Below, piece by piece: positions 24,007 through 32,839 of a stretch of 55,026 bases of DNA. The notes beneath the pieces are model-generated. The model was not told the DNA's origin, did not search any database, and was given only the letters and a program-made list of their open reading frames with translations. The stretch covers positions 1-55,026 of the forward strand of contig JANQOV010000095.1 in the NCBI GenBank assembly GCA_028285645.1, given 5' to 3'. This stretch comes from Hyphococcus sp. Its GTDB lineage: Bacteria; Pseudomonadota; Alphaproteobacteria; Caulobacterales; Parvularculaceae. How positions within the stretch are numbered: the first letter of the stretch is position 1; every line of letters begins with the position of its first letter. Made by a program: the position numbers and the translations under genes.

Positions 24007-25428
24007 ATGATAAAAACAGCGTTTATTAATGGCAAATGGATAAAGCTGTCCGGCGAACCGGCGCCGGTGCTCGATAAATACCTTCTTGAGCCTTTCGGTG
24101 GAGTCATTCGCGCTGAATCGGATACGACGGCGTTGGCGGTTCAGGAAGCGCAACGCGCTTTTGAGACGAGCCCTCTCAGTCCGGAAGGACGTTCAAAGAT
24201 TCTTGAAAAAACCGCCGATCTTATTGACGCCCGTTCCGACGAACTAGCCGACATCATCATTCGCGAAGGCGGATTCATGCGCTCTGAAGCTTCGAAAGAA
24301 GTCAGCCGCGCCGCGCTCGTTTTTCGACATTCCGCAGAAGAAGCACTCCGTCTCAACGGGGAAATGATCCCGTTTGACGGCATTCCCGGCGGCGCTGGAA
24401 AGACCGGATTCCTGCAGCGCCATCCGATTGGCGTTATTTGCGCGATTACGCCCTTCAACGGGCCCCTCAACACGCCGGCCCACAAGATAGGTCCGGCGAT
24501 CGCGGCGGGGAATACCGTCGTCATCAAACCGGCGCGCGAGACGCCCTTCAGCGCCTGCGCGCTGTGTGACATATTGCAAGAGGCGGGCTTGCCCGACGGC
24601 CATCTAAATCTCATTAACGGGGAAGGAACCATTGTCGGCCAGCAATTGCTCGAAGACGACCGTATCGCCTTTTATCACTTCACTGGCAGCACTGCCGTCG
24701 GTCGGAGAATCGCCAACACGGTCGGTTTGCGCCAAACATCGCTCGAACTTGGCAGCGTCGCCGCGACAATAATTTGTGACGACGCTCACCTTGAAGCAGC
24801 TTGCGCCGCCTCTGTCGCGGCCGCGTACGCGAAGGCGGGCCAAGTCTGTACTTCAACACAAATTCTCTTCGTTGAAGCGGGTGTCGCCGACGCGGTGCGC
24901 GACCGCGTTGTCGAGATCATCAAACCACTGACGGCCGGCAATCCTCGTGATGCGAGTAATCGGTGCGGTCCAATGATTTCTGAAAAGGCGGCTGAACGCG
25001 TCAGCGCATGGATTGAAGCCTCTATCGACAAGGGCGCACGTCTCTTATGGGGCGGCGCAAGAGAGCGTTCCACGCTGCAGCCGACTTTGCTGGACAATAT
25101 TCACCCCGAGGACCAGTTTTTGCGCGAAGAATTGTTCGGACCCGCGATGTGCATCGTCCCTGTCGCAAGCATTGATGAAGCGATCGACCGCTACAATGCA
25201 GGGCGCTACGGCCTCGCCGCCGGCGTGTTTACCCAAAGTCTTGACAAGGCTTCCAAAGCCTCAAGACGATTGCGCTCGGGCACGATCCACATCAACAACG
25301 CCTCCAGCGGGCGTCTCGACCCCATGCCATTCGGCGGCGTCAAAGACAGCGGTCACGGCAAAGAAGGTCCGAAATACGCTGTCGAAGAAATGACAGAGCG
25401 GCGTCTTGTGGTCTTGCACGGATTTTGA
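24007..25428 (+). CDS. Aldehyde dehydrogenase
   Basis: A 473-residue NAD(P)-dependent aldehyde dehydrogenase. The key pieces are ITPFNGPLNTPAHKIGPAIAAGN, VIKPARETPF, FTGSTAVGRRI, the general base in LELGSVAATIICDD and the nucleophile in AGQVCTSTQ; the end has PFGGVKDSGHGKEG. LELGS departs from the common LELGG. The natural role in this operon would be to oxidise the aldehyde made by the split TPP decarboxylase at the other end of the cluster. Start 11 bases after the PrpD stop. The stop abuts the stop of the opposing LysR gene, leaving no room for a long terminator. Confidence 0.93.
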   Translation: MIKTAFINGKWIKLSGEPAPVLDKYLLEPFGGVIRAESDTTALAVQEAQRAFETSPLSPEGRSKILEKTADLIDARSDELADIIIREGGFMRSEASKEVSRAALVFRHSAEEALRLNGEMIPFDGIPGGAGKTGFLQRHPIGVICAITPFNGPLNTPAHKIGPAIAAGNTVVIKPARETPFSACALCDILQEAGLPDGHLNLINGEGTIVGQQLLEDDRIAFYHFTGSTAVGRRIANTVGLRQTSLELGSVAATIICDDAHLEAACAASVAAAYAKAGQVCTSTQILFVEAGVADAVRDRVVEIIKPLTAGNPRDASNRCGPMISEKAAERVSAWIEASIDKGARLLWGGARERSTLQPTLLDNIHPEDQFLREELFGPAMCIVPVASIDEAIDRYNAGRYGLAAGVFTQSLDKASKASRRLRSGTIHINNASSGRLDPMPFGGVKDSGHGKEGPKYAVEEMTERRLVVLHGF

Positions 25429-26334
25429 TTATTCGGCTGCTTCGACCACTGCTGGTTCCTGCGCGAGCCCTCTAATCCACTCGACGGTCTCCTTAAACGG
25501 CCGGTCAATTCGTCTGTGCTCGGACCACATGCACCAATAGGCAAGGTTGCGCTGAATCCGGCATTTGAATGGCAAAACAAGCGATCCGGACTTTATATCA
25601 CATTCGATTAAATAAGGCTGCGCCATGCACACGCCGATGCCCTCGCGCGCTGCCGCATATGTGAGTTGCGAGCTGTCCAGAGAAACAACGGTATTCTCGC
25701 GAATATCGACCTCAGCTTCTTTGGCCCAGTCGCCCCAATCCGAATGACGATATTTAGATGCCAGCAGCGTCAAGCCCGATAAGACATCCTCCGGATCGCT
25801 GCTCTTTTTCTTGATCATATCAGGTCGCATAGCCGGCGTGATTTCATCCTGAGCAAGCTTGAAGCCTTTAAAGCCTGCCGGAAGGGCTTGGGTGACGCGT
25901 ATAACAATATCCACCTCGTTTGGCGTGAATTCATCCGGTCTTACAGCAGACCGAAAATTCAACTGGGGGGGTTTTGCGCCCTTCATAAGACTTTTTACGT
26001 TAGGGATGAGCTTGAGGGCCGTGACAGTAGGATACGCCTGAATCGTTACGCTAAAGGAATCGCGACGCCGCAAAAGGTCCTCAGACGCCCAGCCAATGGC
26101 CTCAAAAGCCGGCGCGACTTCGCGGTAAAGCCGCTTTCCATCCGCGGTCAGCGTTAATTGGCGCTGGTCTCGGTCAAACAGCTTCACGTCAAAAAAATTC
26201 TCAAGAACGCTAATCTGACGGCTTACCGCTGCCTGTGTGACGGAAAGCTCAACTGCTGCTTCGGTGAAACTCTCAGACCGCGCGGCCACTTCAAAAACCC
26301 TCAAGGGATTTAAAGGTGGCAGACGGTTCGACAT
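25429..26334 (-). CDS. LysR-family transcriptional regulator (GcvA-like)
   Basis: A 301-residue LysR regulator. The winged HTH is at residues about 7-65 (NPLRVFEVAARSESFTEAAV, then VTQAAVSRQISVLENFF), followed by a co-inducer domain with VSLDSSQLTYAAAREGIGVCMAQPYL. The arrangement resembles GcvA-type members. The start ATG at 26334 (MSNRLPPL) has a GAAGGA site, so the TTG-initiated extension is not used. It faces the aldehyde dehydrogenase tail to tail and is the likeliest regulator of the catabolic cluster, although it sits at the far end from that promoter. The target sites cannot be placed. Confidence 0.9.
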   Translation of the reverse strand: MSNRLPPLNPLRVFEVAARSESFTEAAVELSVTQAAVSRQISVLENFFDVKLFDRDQRQLTLTADGKRLYREVAPAFEAIGWASEDLLRRRDSFSVTIQAYPTVTALKLIPNVKSLMKGAKPPQLNFRSAVRPDEFTPNEVDIVIRVTQALPAGFKGFKLAQDEITPAMRPDMIKKKSSDPEDVLSGLTLLASKYRHSDWGDWAKEAEVDIRENTVVSLDSSQLTYAAAREGIGVCMAQPYLIECDIKSGSLVLPFKCRIQRNLAYWCMWSEHRRIDRPFKETVEWIRGLAQEPAVVEAAE

Positions 26335-26474
26335 CGACGTATCCTTCAAACGGTTAATAAATACATGGCCTTAACCGCCGATGTTAGCAATTATCATGCA
26401 ATCGAACAACAACGCGCTGAATGTGGCCGGAAAACAAGAACCTCTGGATCAACTGTTTCTCGGATCGCTTCCTG

Positions 26475-27941
26475 TCAAACTCGACTCGCAACAAATGTTG
26501 CAGTTCCAAATTGCCGAGCTCCCAACTCTCCTTTATTTGCCGGCGACCCGGCCCCGAGCGTCAAAACACCTTGTAATTTATCTTGCTTGAACGCTCCATC
26601 GAATTCATAGAACATGCTAACGCCTTCAAACGGTGCAGCGGACATCACTTTAACACGCTCGCCACTTACTTTACCCGCCAATGACGTTTCAAATCGGCCG
26701 CCACAATGCTCTCCTTTAAGACGTGCGCCCATCTGCTGAATTATCAGACGGTGCGTCGCGAGCGAATAGGCAAACGCAATTTCGACGTTCCATTCGCCGC
26801 TGATATCAACACGGGGCTCCTCACAGATTTCTGGGGGCGTATTTTTCAGATTCTCAAAATGACTTGCAATCGCATTAGCAACGACGACGCACTGATCCTC
26901 GGTAAGGCTGAAAGCATCAATAAGAAATGAGGTTTCTGTCTGCTCCAAGTCGTCCACGTTAACTCGCGGCTCGCTCGCTCGCATGGCGTTTCGAAAATCA
27001 TCTGCGTGAAGGTGCCGCGCGGATCTGGACCAATCAACTCGAAGCCGCGGCGTTGGCCAGTTGGATGTTTCCTCGATGGATAGCATTAGCCCTGGGCTGC
27101 CTGAAAGGCCTTCGCGAATATTCTCAAGATAGCGGAAACATCGATGTATCTCTGTTTCGTATTTCTTGTTTGTGAGCCAAGATTCCACAGCGACGAGGCC
27201 GCCTAACATCTGGTCTTGGCCAGCTTTCATGGAACGACCGGACGCTTGTTGCGGAGAAGCGTTGCGCCACGCCGCCTCGATTAAGTTAGCGCGCCCCAGC
27301 ATGATCCCACTGCCCTGCGGCCCGCGTAAAAATTTGCTTCCACTGTAGAGAACGATGTCGGCACCCGCCTCCAACCACGGATTTGGCGCGATAAGAAACT
27401 CCGACGCGGCATCCACTATCACTGGGGCGTTCGCCGACCTTGCAATGTCAAAAAATACTTTTGTTACCTCGGGAGTCTGGTTTGCCTTGTATCCCAAGAG
27501 AGAAACCATCGCAACAAATCTAGTTTTTGCGAGACACTGCGCTTCTTCCGTACTCGCCTCAATCACTTCAAGCCCACACAACCTAAAGGCATGATCGTAG
27601 CTAAAGCGCTGACCCTTGGGAATCAAAACCACAGGCCGATCCTGAAACGTTTGCGGCAACAACAGGATTCGTTCGGGATCGTTGCCGGCGAGAATACCGG
27701 CGGCACAAAGATAAAGCGACGCCGCTGTCCCGCAAGTCACTAGCCCGGCTTCGGCCCCGGTTAGTTCGGCAAGCCGTTTGCTGATTGCCATTTGAAGTTC
27801 ATCCATTAAAACAAACGAACTTGCAATTTCTGCCATTGCGTCGCGCACCTCGGGAAGTACAGCAGTGTTGCCGTAAAACGACCTAACAGCATGACAATTG
27901 ATGAGGGGTTTAACTCCCAGACTATGCAAATAAAATGTCAT
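26475..27941 (-). CDS. SelA/DgaE-like PLP-dependent enzyme with an extra C-terminal barrel-like domain
   Basis: A 488-residue protein. Residues about 1-380 form a fold-type I PLP enzyme of the selenocysteine-synthase/D-glucosaminate-6-phosphate ammonia-lyase group: TCGTAASLYLCAAGIL, VDAASEF and the PLP lysine in VLYSGSKFLRGPQGSGIMLG. Residues about 385-488 form a separate beta-rich module (DISGEWNVEIAFAY, then QQMGARLKGEHCGG, MFYEFDGAF, LQGVLTLG) that looks like a small calycin-type barrel and may bind a ligand. Close SelA relatives without a tRNA role usually perform lyase or beta-elimination chemistry on amino acids. It is 125 bases upstream of LysR. Substrate unknown. Confidence 0.78.
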   Translation of the reverse strand: MTFYLHSLGVKPLINCHAVRSFYGNTAVLPEVRDAMAEIASSFVLMDELQMAISKRLAELTGAEAGLVTCGTAASLYLCAAGILAGNDPERILLLPQTFQDRPVVLIPKGQRFSYDHAFRLCGLEVIEASTEEAQCLAKTRFVAMVSLLGYKANQTPEVTKVFFDIARSANAPVIVDAASEFLIAPNPWLEAGADIVLYSGSKFLRGPQGSGIMLGRANLIEAAWRNASPQQASGRSMKAGQDQMLGGLVAVESWLTNKKYETEIHRCFRYLENIREGLSGSPGLMLSIEETSNWPTPRLRVDWSRSARHLHADDFRNAMRASEPRVNVDDLEQTETSFLIDAFSLTEDQCVVVANAIASHFENLKNTPPEICEEPRVDISGEWNVEIAFAYSLATHRLIIQQMGARLKGEHCGGRFETSLAGKVSGERVKVMSAAPFEGVSMFYEFDGAFKQDKLQGVLTLGAGSPANKGELGARQFGTATFVASRV

Positions 27942-28073
27942 CTACTGAACTCGCGAATGGCAACAACCCCTATCACGCAAGAGATCAGATTAAATCGCAA
28001 GGTGTTTTCCAAATCGCTGATAAGTACGAAAACCGTAATTCGACGGACAGCTTAACAAGTTCATTTGGCTCAA

Positions 28074-29270
28074 TCATTTCTGTCGCAAAGCTGACGCAAA
28101 CGCATCGCTAAGATAGTCCAATGTCTCCATTCGCATACCGGCGATAGAAATACGCCCGTTTGGTAACAAGAAAACGCCTCGTTCGGACCGAAGCCAGTCT
28201 GCTCGCTTGCCAGTCAGTTTCGTGAGGGCAAACATTCCGTTGAAGTCACGAAGACCAGGAAACGCTGACATGTCAACACCCTCAGTTACAAGCGCCCGAT
28301 CAAGCGCGTTCCGCATGCGCCGAAGTCGATCCCTCATAGAACCTACTTCCTCAAGCCATTTTCGATGGAGTGTAACGTCGGATATAACAGTAGCCACAAT
28401 GCGGGCTCCGTGAGCTGGTGGCGACGTATAGATGCTACGGATATAGGCCTGCGATTTTGTCTGGCAACGATGAGAAATCTCGTTTGTTTCGCCAACAAAA
28501 GCCAATATTCCCGTTCGCTCTGCATAAAGTGCAAAATTTTTCGAAAATGAGATAGATACAAATCCATTTGGGCAGGCTTTGAAAACAGTATTCACTCCAA
28601 ACGAATCTTCTGCCACACCATCCGCGTATCCGAGATATGCCAGATCAATAAATGGAATAAGATCGCGCTCTGCGAGAAAATTAGCTATCTTGCACCATTG
28701 ATGCTGGGTTAGATCTGCGCCGGATGGATTGTGACAGCACCCGTGCAAAATCACTACATCCCCTGCTTTGGCTGCGGACAGATCTTCCAACATTTGATCG
28801 AACGTCACGCGGCCCTCATCAATACTAAAGTATCGATAGTCCGCGCACGACATACCTACTGCTGAAAATATTCCCTTATGGTTCGGATAAGCAGGAGCGC
28901 TTACCCATATAGTATTGTCCTTGAAATGCTCCGCAATGAATTCAGCGCTGATGCGCAATGCTGCTGTACCTCCCGGGGTATGTACTAGTGATACTCGATC
29001 AAGCAGCTTATCTTCAAATACCAATGATTTTGCGGCATGGAGAAACGGCGCTTCCCCCGAGATGGGTAAGTATGCTTTCGACTTTTCTGTCTCCAATAGT
29101 CGCTTTTCGGCTTCTTTGACTACTTCAAGCACGGGACTGCAACCTTCGTCATTCTGGAAAACACCGATAACGAGATTGACTTTGTTTTTTGCTTCGCTCT
29201 CGCGAAACGCCAAATCCAACGCCATGATAGAATCAAGCGGCGCTGAATCAACGTTTGCAAACCTTGTCAT
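28074..29270 (-). CDS. Aspartate/aromatic amino-acid aminotransferase family enzyme
   Basis: A 398-residue class I aminotransferase of the AspC/TyrB type. Signatures: NLVIGVFQNDEG, AYLPISGEAPF, the CCHNPSGADLTQHQW motif (aspartate-aminotransferase HNPTG), a PLP lysine in SISFSKNFALYAERTG and the closing NGRISIAGM near the C-terminus. It would move the amino group of an aspartate-like or aromatic amino acid to 2-oxoglutarate, giving a 2-oxo acid. The start at 29270 has GGAAGAG. It lies upstream of the SelA-like gene on the same strand and could supply the 2-oxo acid handled by the 12.8-25 kb cluster (inference). Confidence 0.9.
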   Translation of the reverse strand: MTRFANVDSAPLDSIMALDLAFRESEAKNKVNLVIGVFQNDEGCSPVLEVVKEAEKRLLETEKSKAYLPISGEAPFLHAAKSLVFEDKLLDRVSLVHTPGGTAALRISAEFIAEHFKDNTIWVSAPAYPNHKGIFSAVGMSCADYRYFSIDEGRVTFDQMLEDLSAAKAGDVVILHGCCHNPSGADLTQHQWCKIANFLAERDLIPFIDLAYLGYADGVAEDSFGVNTVFKACPNGFVSISFSKNFALYAERTGILAFVGETNEISHRCQTKSQAYIRSIYTSPPAHGARIVATVISDVTLHRKWLEEVGSMRDRLRRMRNALDRALVTEGVDMSAFPGLRDFNGMFALTKLTGKRADWLRSERGVFLLPNGRISIAGMRMETLDYLSDAFASALRQK

Positions 29271-29801
29271 TTATTCTGCTCTTCCGATAACTTTCCAATC
29301 CACAATCCGCGATAGACGGCAGAATCAACTCTGATAAAATCAGGATAAGTAGCATGCCAAACAAACCCAATTTTAAGTTGTGTTTGCAGCCCCCATCCTA
29401 GAACTTGTTATATAACCCAAATACAGTAACTTATCATGATTTCGAGTTCCAATTCATATTTCGTATCACACTATGACCATTCGTGCCGACACTAAAAAGC
29501 TATGGCCTTTCGCTCGTCAGCTATAGTCTCCACGCTCCAAAAAAATCGTAAGTACGTCCTGCACCCACCTACGCAAGGTAGTTTGCGCTTACGGTCAAAT
29601 TGTTAGCGGGCGACAATATTGTATAATTCTTATCTCAAAGTACTCGCTCACATGTCGACATATGAAAAGAGAGTGAGAGTAGAATTTGTGCCTGTGTAAT
29701 CTGAAGGCAAACAGGCGCAAGGCAAATGCGGGCGGCCGATGACATTTGATCACAAACGTAGTTCGTTCCGGCTTTGTTATTCACAACGAACTGTTATTAG
29801 G
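29271..29801. other. AT-rich non-coding interval, likely promoter region
   Basis: About 530 bases between the end of the SDR gene and the start of the aminotransferase gene, both leftward. No frame here is gene-like and I see no strong hairpin. Its length and low GC fit the promoter region of the aminotransferase gene. Confidence 0.5.
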
Positions 29802-30554
29802 TTACATGTACAAGCCGCCATTAATATCCAGCACTGCTCCGACCGTGTAGCCCGCATCTTTACTACAAAGGTAACGAATCCCCGCGGCCGCCTCAGTGGT
29901 CGTTCCAAAACGCTTTGCAGGTATGCTATTTTCGAACATGCGTCGGGACTCGTGGGAACGACTGTCCCAACCAGCTTCAACCCTAGGTGTTGAAATTGGC
30001 CCAAAGGCGATTGCATTAACAGTGACGCCATATCCCGCCATCTCCGCCGCGCACTGTTTTGTAAATCCTATTACTCCCGCCTTTGCTGCAACATAAGCTG
30101 CATTTGAATTCGTTGAAAGCGCATGCGTTCGACCGGCAACAGATGCAACATTGACGATTCGGCCCCACCCTCTCGCCATCATACCTGGCGCAAACGCCTT
30201 AGTGGAGTTGAACATGGTTTTCAGATTGAGCGCGACGATTTCGTCAAACGTCGTATCAGTCATTTCAATCGCTTGATCGCGGACAGTGCTTCCGCCAACG
30301 TTATTCACGAGTATATCAACATTGCAGTTGTCAGCAGTCAGATCATTGGCTGCATTTAAAACTGCCGGGGCATTACGCAAGTCGACTACCAAGCAACGAA
30401 CATTCTGTTCTGAACTAAAACACTCTTTTGCCTTGGCGAGATTCTCAATATTAATATCCAGCAAAATTAGATCACAACCTTCTTCCGCGAGCATCTTTGC
30501 CGCTTCAAGCCCGATACCACTTGTGCCTCCTGTGATGAGAGCAGATCTATTCAT
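29802..30554 (-). CDS. Short-chain dehydrogenase/reductase
   Basis: A 250-residue classical SDR. TGGTSGIGLEAAK gives the NAD(P)-binding glycine motif, NNVGG is the structural motif, and the catalytic Ser and YVAAK tetrad follow (NVASVAGRTH, then NAAYVAAKAG). The C-terminus GAVLDINGGLYM is typical. It would reduce or oxidise a hydroxyl/keto group of an unknown substrate. The ATG at 30554 has a GAGGA site. It lies 45 bases after the DUF819 gene's stop on the same strand, so the two probably share a message with the peptidase and ureohydrolase further upstream. Confidence 0.92.
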   Translation of the reverse strand: MNRSALITGGTSGIGLEAAKMLAEEGCDLILLDINIENLAKAKECFSSEQNVRCLVVDLRNAPAVLNAANDLTADNCNVDILVNNVGGSTVRDQAIEMTDTTFDEIVALNLKTMFNSTKAFAPGMMARGWGRIVNVASVAGRTHALSTNSNAAYVAAKAGVIGFTKQCAAEMAGYGVTVNAIAFGPISTPRVEAGWDSRSHESRRMFENSIPAKRFGTTTEAAAGIRYLCSKDAGYTVGAVLDINGGLYM

Positions 30555-30599
30555 ATTACGCTAATCCTCAAAGAAATCCTTGTATACAAATACCCCAAT

Positions 30600-31778
30600 C
30601 TAACCACTCGCCATATTCGCGAGCAGTACCGACAACCCGATTGGTATGTATGTGCCGAGCAAATAGCCGGCAACCCCAAGAAGAGCGCCTAAAGGTAAAA
30701 GGGACTTCTCATAAGCTGCAGCTGCTACGCTTGCACTAACTACACCGCCAACGTTGGCCATGCTACCAGTAGCTAAAAAGAAGGATGGCGCTCGCAAAAG
30801 GCGACCGCCGATGAAAAGCACCACAATGTGAACCACCATGACAATTGTAACGGCCAACAATACCTGCGGCGCCTCTATAATCGCCGACACGTTTGCTTGA
30901 GCTCCGACTGCCGGCACAATAAAATAGAGAAAGGCGTAGCCGAATTGGCTTGCTCTGATTTCCTCTAATTGTTTTGCAGGTGTTATTGATAGACCCACCC
31001 CTAACGAAACCGCAATGAGCATTGTCCACGTCGATGCACTAACAATAACCGGATCCCCCAAAACAGGTAAAACTTCTGAAAGCAACCGTACCGTTATGGC
31101 AATCGCTATCGCACCACCACTAATCAATAGAATATCATAAGCGCCAATGTCCTGCGACGTTTTCGTTTTTGATTCAAATCTCTTTAGCGCTTCGTCGAGT
31201 TTTGTACGATCAGCCTTCAGAATATATTTGTCAATTTTTTCCTTGTAAGGACTTAGTAACAAAAGCATTGCAAGCCAACTATAACCTACAATTGTGTCTG
31301 CAATCACAAGAGGTCCGATTATCGAAGGGTCTGCCTGTAGGCTTTGTTGTACAGCCAAAAAATTCGCTGACCCCCCAATGAAATCAGCACTAACCATAGC
31401 CATCATCTGCCAACCATCCGGAGGAAGTATCGACTTGGTCAGCAAGAAAGAAATTATTGTTCCGAGAGCAATGCCCACCGTTCCGAATAACAACATTCCA
31501 ACAGCAGTCCCACCAACTCGTCTAAGCGCGGGGATATCGACGCTTAGCATAATCAACAATAGTGAGGCCGGAAGTAAGTACTTTGCGAGCCAAGAATAAA
31601 CCGGACTACTTGACGGCAAAATGCCGAACTCCGAAAGTACCATGGGAAGCGCATACAACCACACAAATGGCGGGATAATATTAAAAATAGCGGATAAAGA
31701 CTTTATTCTTGACGCCCAACTAACCAGCGCCACAACTCCGCCTAAAATGGCGAGCACTTCCATATCATCTACAATCAT
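30600..31778 (-). CDS. DUF819 family membrane protein
   Basis: A 392-residue polytopic membrane protein with about ten hydrophobic spans, for example LLPASLLLIMLSVDIP, VGMLLFGTVGIALGTIISFLL, YDILLISGGAIAIAITVRLL and LAVTIVMVVHIVVLF. The conserved GGSANFLAVQQSL and GSMANVGGVVSASVAAA segments are those of DUF819 (YjcL-like) proteins, a family of supposed transporters of unknown substrate. The ATG at 31778 has an AAGGGGAG site. Its position between an SDR, a proline iminopeptidase and a ureohydrolase suggests a carrier for the substrate or product of those enzymes (inference). Confidence 0.88.
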   Translation of the reverse strand: MIVDDMEVLAILGGVVALVSWASRIKSLSAIFNIIPPFVWLYALPMVLSEFGILPSSSPVYSWLAKYLLPASLLLIMLSVDIPALRRVGGTAVGMLLFGTVGIALGTIISFLLTKSILPPDGWQMMAMVSADFIGGSANFLAVQQSLQADPSIIGPLVIADTIVGYSWLAMLLLLSPYKEKIDKYILKADRTKLDEALKRFESKTKTSQDIGAYDILLISGGAIAIAITVRLLSEVLPVLGDPVIVSASTWTMLIAVSLGVGLSITPAKQLEEIRASQFGYAFLYFIVPAVGAQANVSAIIEAPQVLLAVTIVMVVHIVVLFIGGRLLRAPSFFLATGSMANVGGVVSASVAAAAYEKSLLPLGALLGVAGYLLGTYIPIGLSVLLANMASG

Positions 31779-31857
31779 TCCGCGCTCCCCTTAAAATGGA
31801 AAACGATGGCGAATTCGCGATTAAGACTCATGGGCGTCATTCCGTACGCTTGTCGGC

Positions 31858-32802
31858 CTATCTTGACCCGACAAGTGATGCTAACTCATCTGCTACTTTC
31901 ATGGTTTCCACTATCATTCCCTGCTCGTTAAAGCCGTGTCCAGCATCTGGAACTATCCGAAGCCTGGCGTTCGACCAAGCGTCCGCCAATTCAAATGCAT
32001 TACGGATCGGACAAATCATGTCATACCGTCCGTGTACAATATATGCGGGTAAATGCGTAATCTTCTCAAGATTTTCAAGCAATGACCCTTCGTTCATGAA
32101 ACAGTTATTTAAGAAATAGTGACATTCTATTCGTGCACCGATTACTGAAGCAAGATTATCGAATGCCTCATCGCTTGGATTGGGAGGGATTAGTGAACCA
32201 CATTTTGCCTGATAGATTTTCCATTGGATCGCCGCCTCACGCATACGAGATTCATCTAATAGTCGCTGATAATATGCGGCGAGTAGACCCTTCTCTTGCT
32301 CTGCAGCCGGAATAAATTCTCTGAACTTGCGGACGTGATCCGGGAATACGGCTTCTATTCCGTTGAGCCACCAATCCAGTTCCCATTTTCGACAGAGGAA
32401 GGATGCTCGAAGTATGAATGCGCGACAATGATGCGGGTACGCCTGACCATATGCCAGTGCCAAGCTTGCGCCCCATGATCCTCCAAACAAAACCCATGTC
32501 TCCAGGTCGAACTTCCGGCGCAGCGCTTCGATATCCGAAATCAAATAAGCTGTTTCGTTCCGGTCCAAAGAGCCGTTCGGAATAGATTTTCCGCATCCGC
32601 GCTGATCAAAGGCAATAATTCGATAAATTTTTGGATCGAAAAGCCGACGATTAATTGGGCTGGATCCACTTCCTGGCCCACCATGCAGTAAAAGAATGGG
32701 AATACCGTCCGGATAGCCGCTTTGCCGCCAATATATTTGATGTCCTTCGACGTCGAGCATACCCTCGTCAAATGGCATCTGATCTTCGAAAAGCCTTGTC
32801 AT
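31858..32802 (-). CDS. Proline iminopeptidase (alpha/beta hydrolase)
   Basis: A 314-residue prolyl aminopeptidase of family S33. The oxyanion and nucleophile signatures are LLLHGGPGSG and FGGSWGASLALAYGQ (Ser near residue 112), with the acid in VHGRYDMICP and the histidine in PDAGHGFNE. The cap region contains RKWELDWWLNG. It removes N-terminal proline from small peptides, normally in the cytoplasm; no signal peptide is visible. It lies between the DUF819 transporter and the ureohydrolase, with a TonB receptor further upstream, so the cluster may import and trim a proline-containing peptide (inference). Confidence 0.92.
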   Translation of the reverse strand: MTRLFEDQMPFDEGMLDVEGHQIYWRQSGYPDGIPILLLHGGPGSGSSPINRRLFDPKIYRIIAFDQRGCGKSIPNGSLDRNETAYLISDIEALRRKFDLETWVLFGGSWGASLALAYGQAYPHHCRAFILRASFLCRKWELDWWLNGIEAVFPDHVRKFREFIPAAEQEKGLLAAYYQRLLDESRMREAAIQWKIYQAKCGSLIPPNPSDEAFDNLASVIGARIECHYFLNNCFMNEGSLLENLEKITHLPAYIVHGRYDMICPIRNAFELADAWSNARLRIVPDAGHGFNEQGMIVETMKVADELASLVGSR

Positions 32803-32839
32803 AAATTACTTCCATTGCGTACCCGCGTCACGCTTATAA

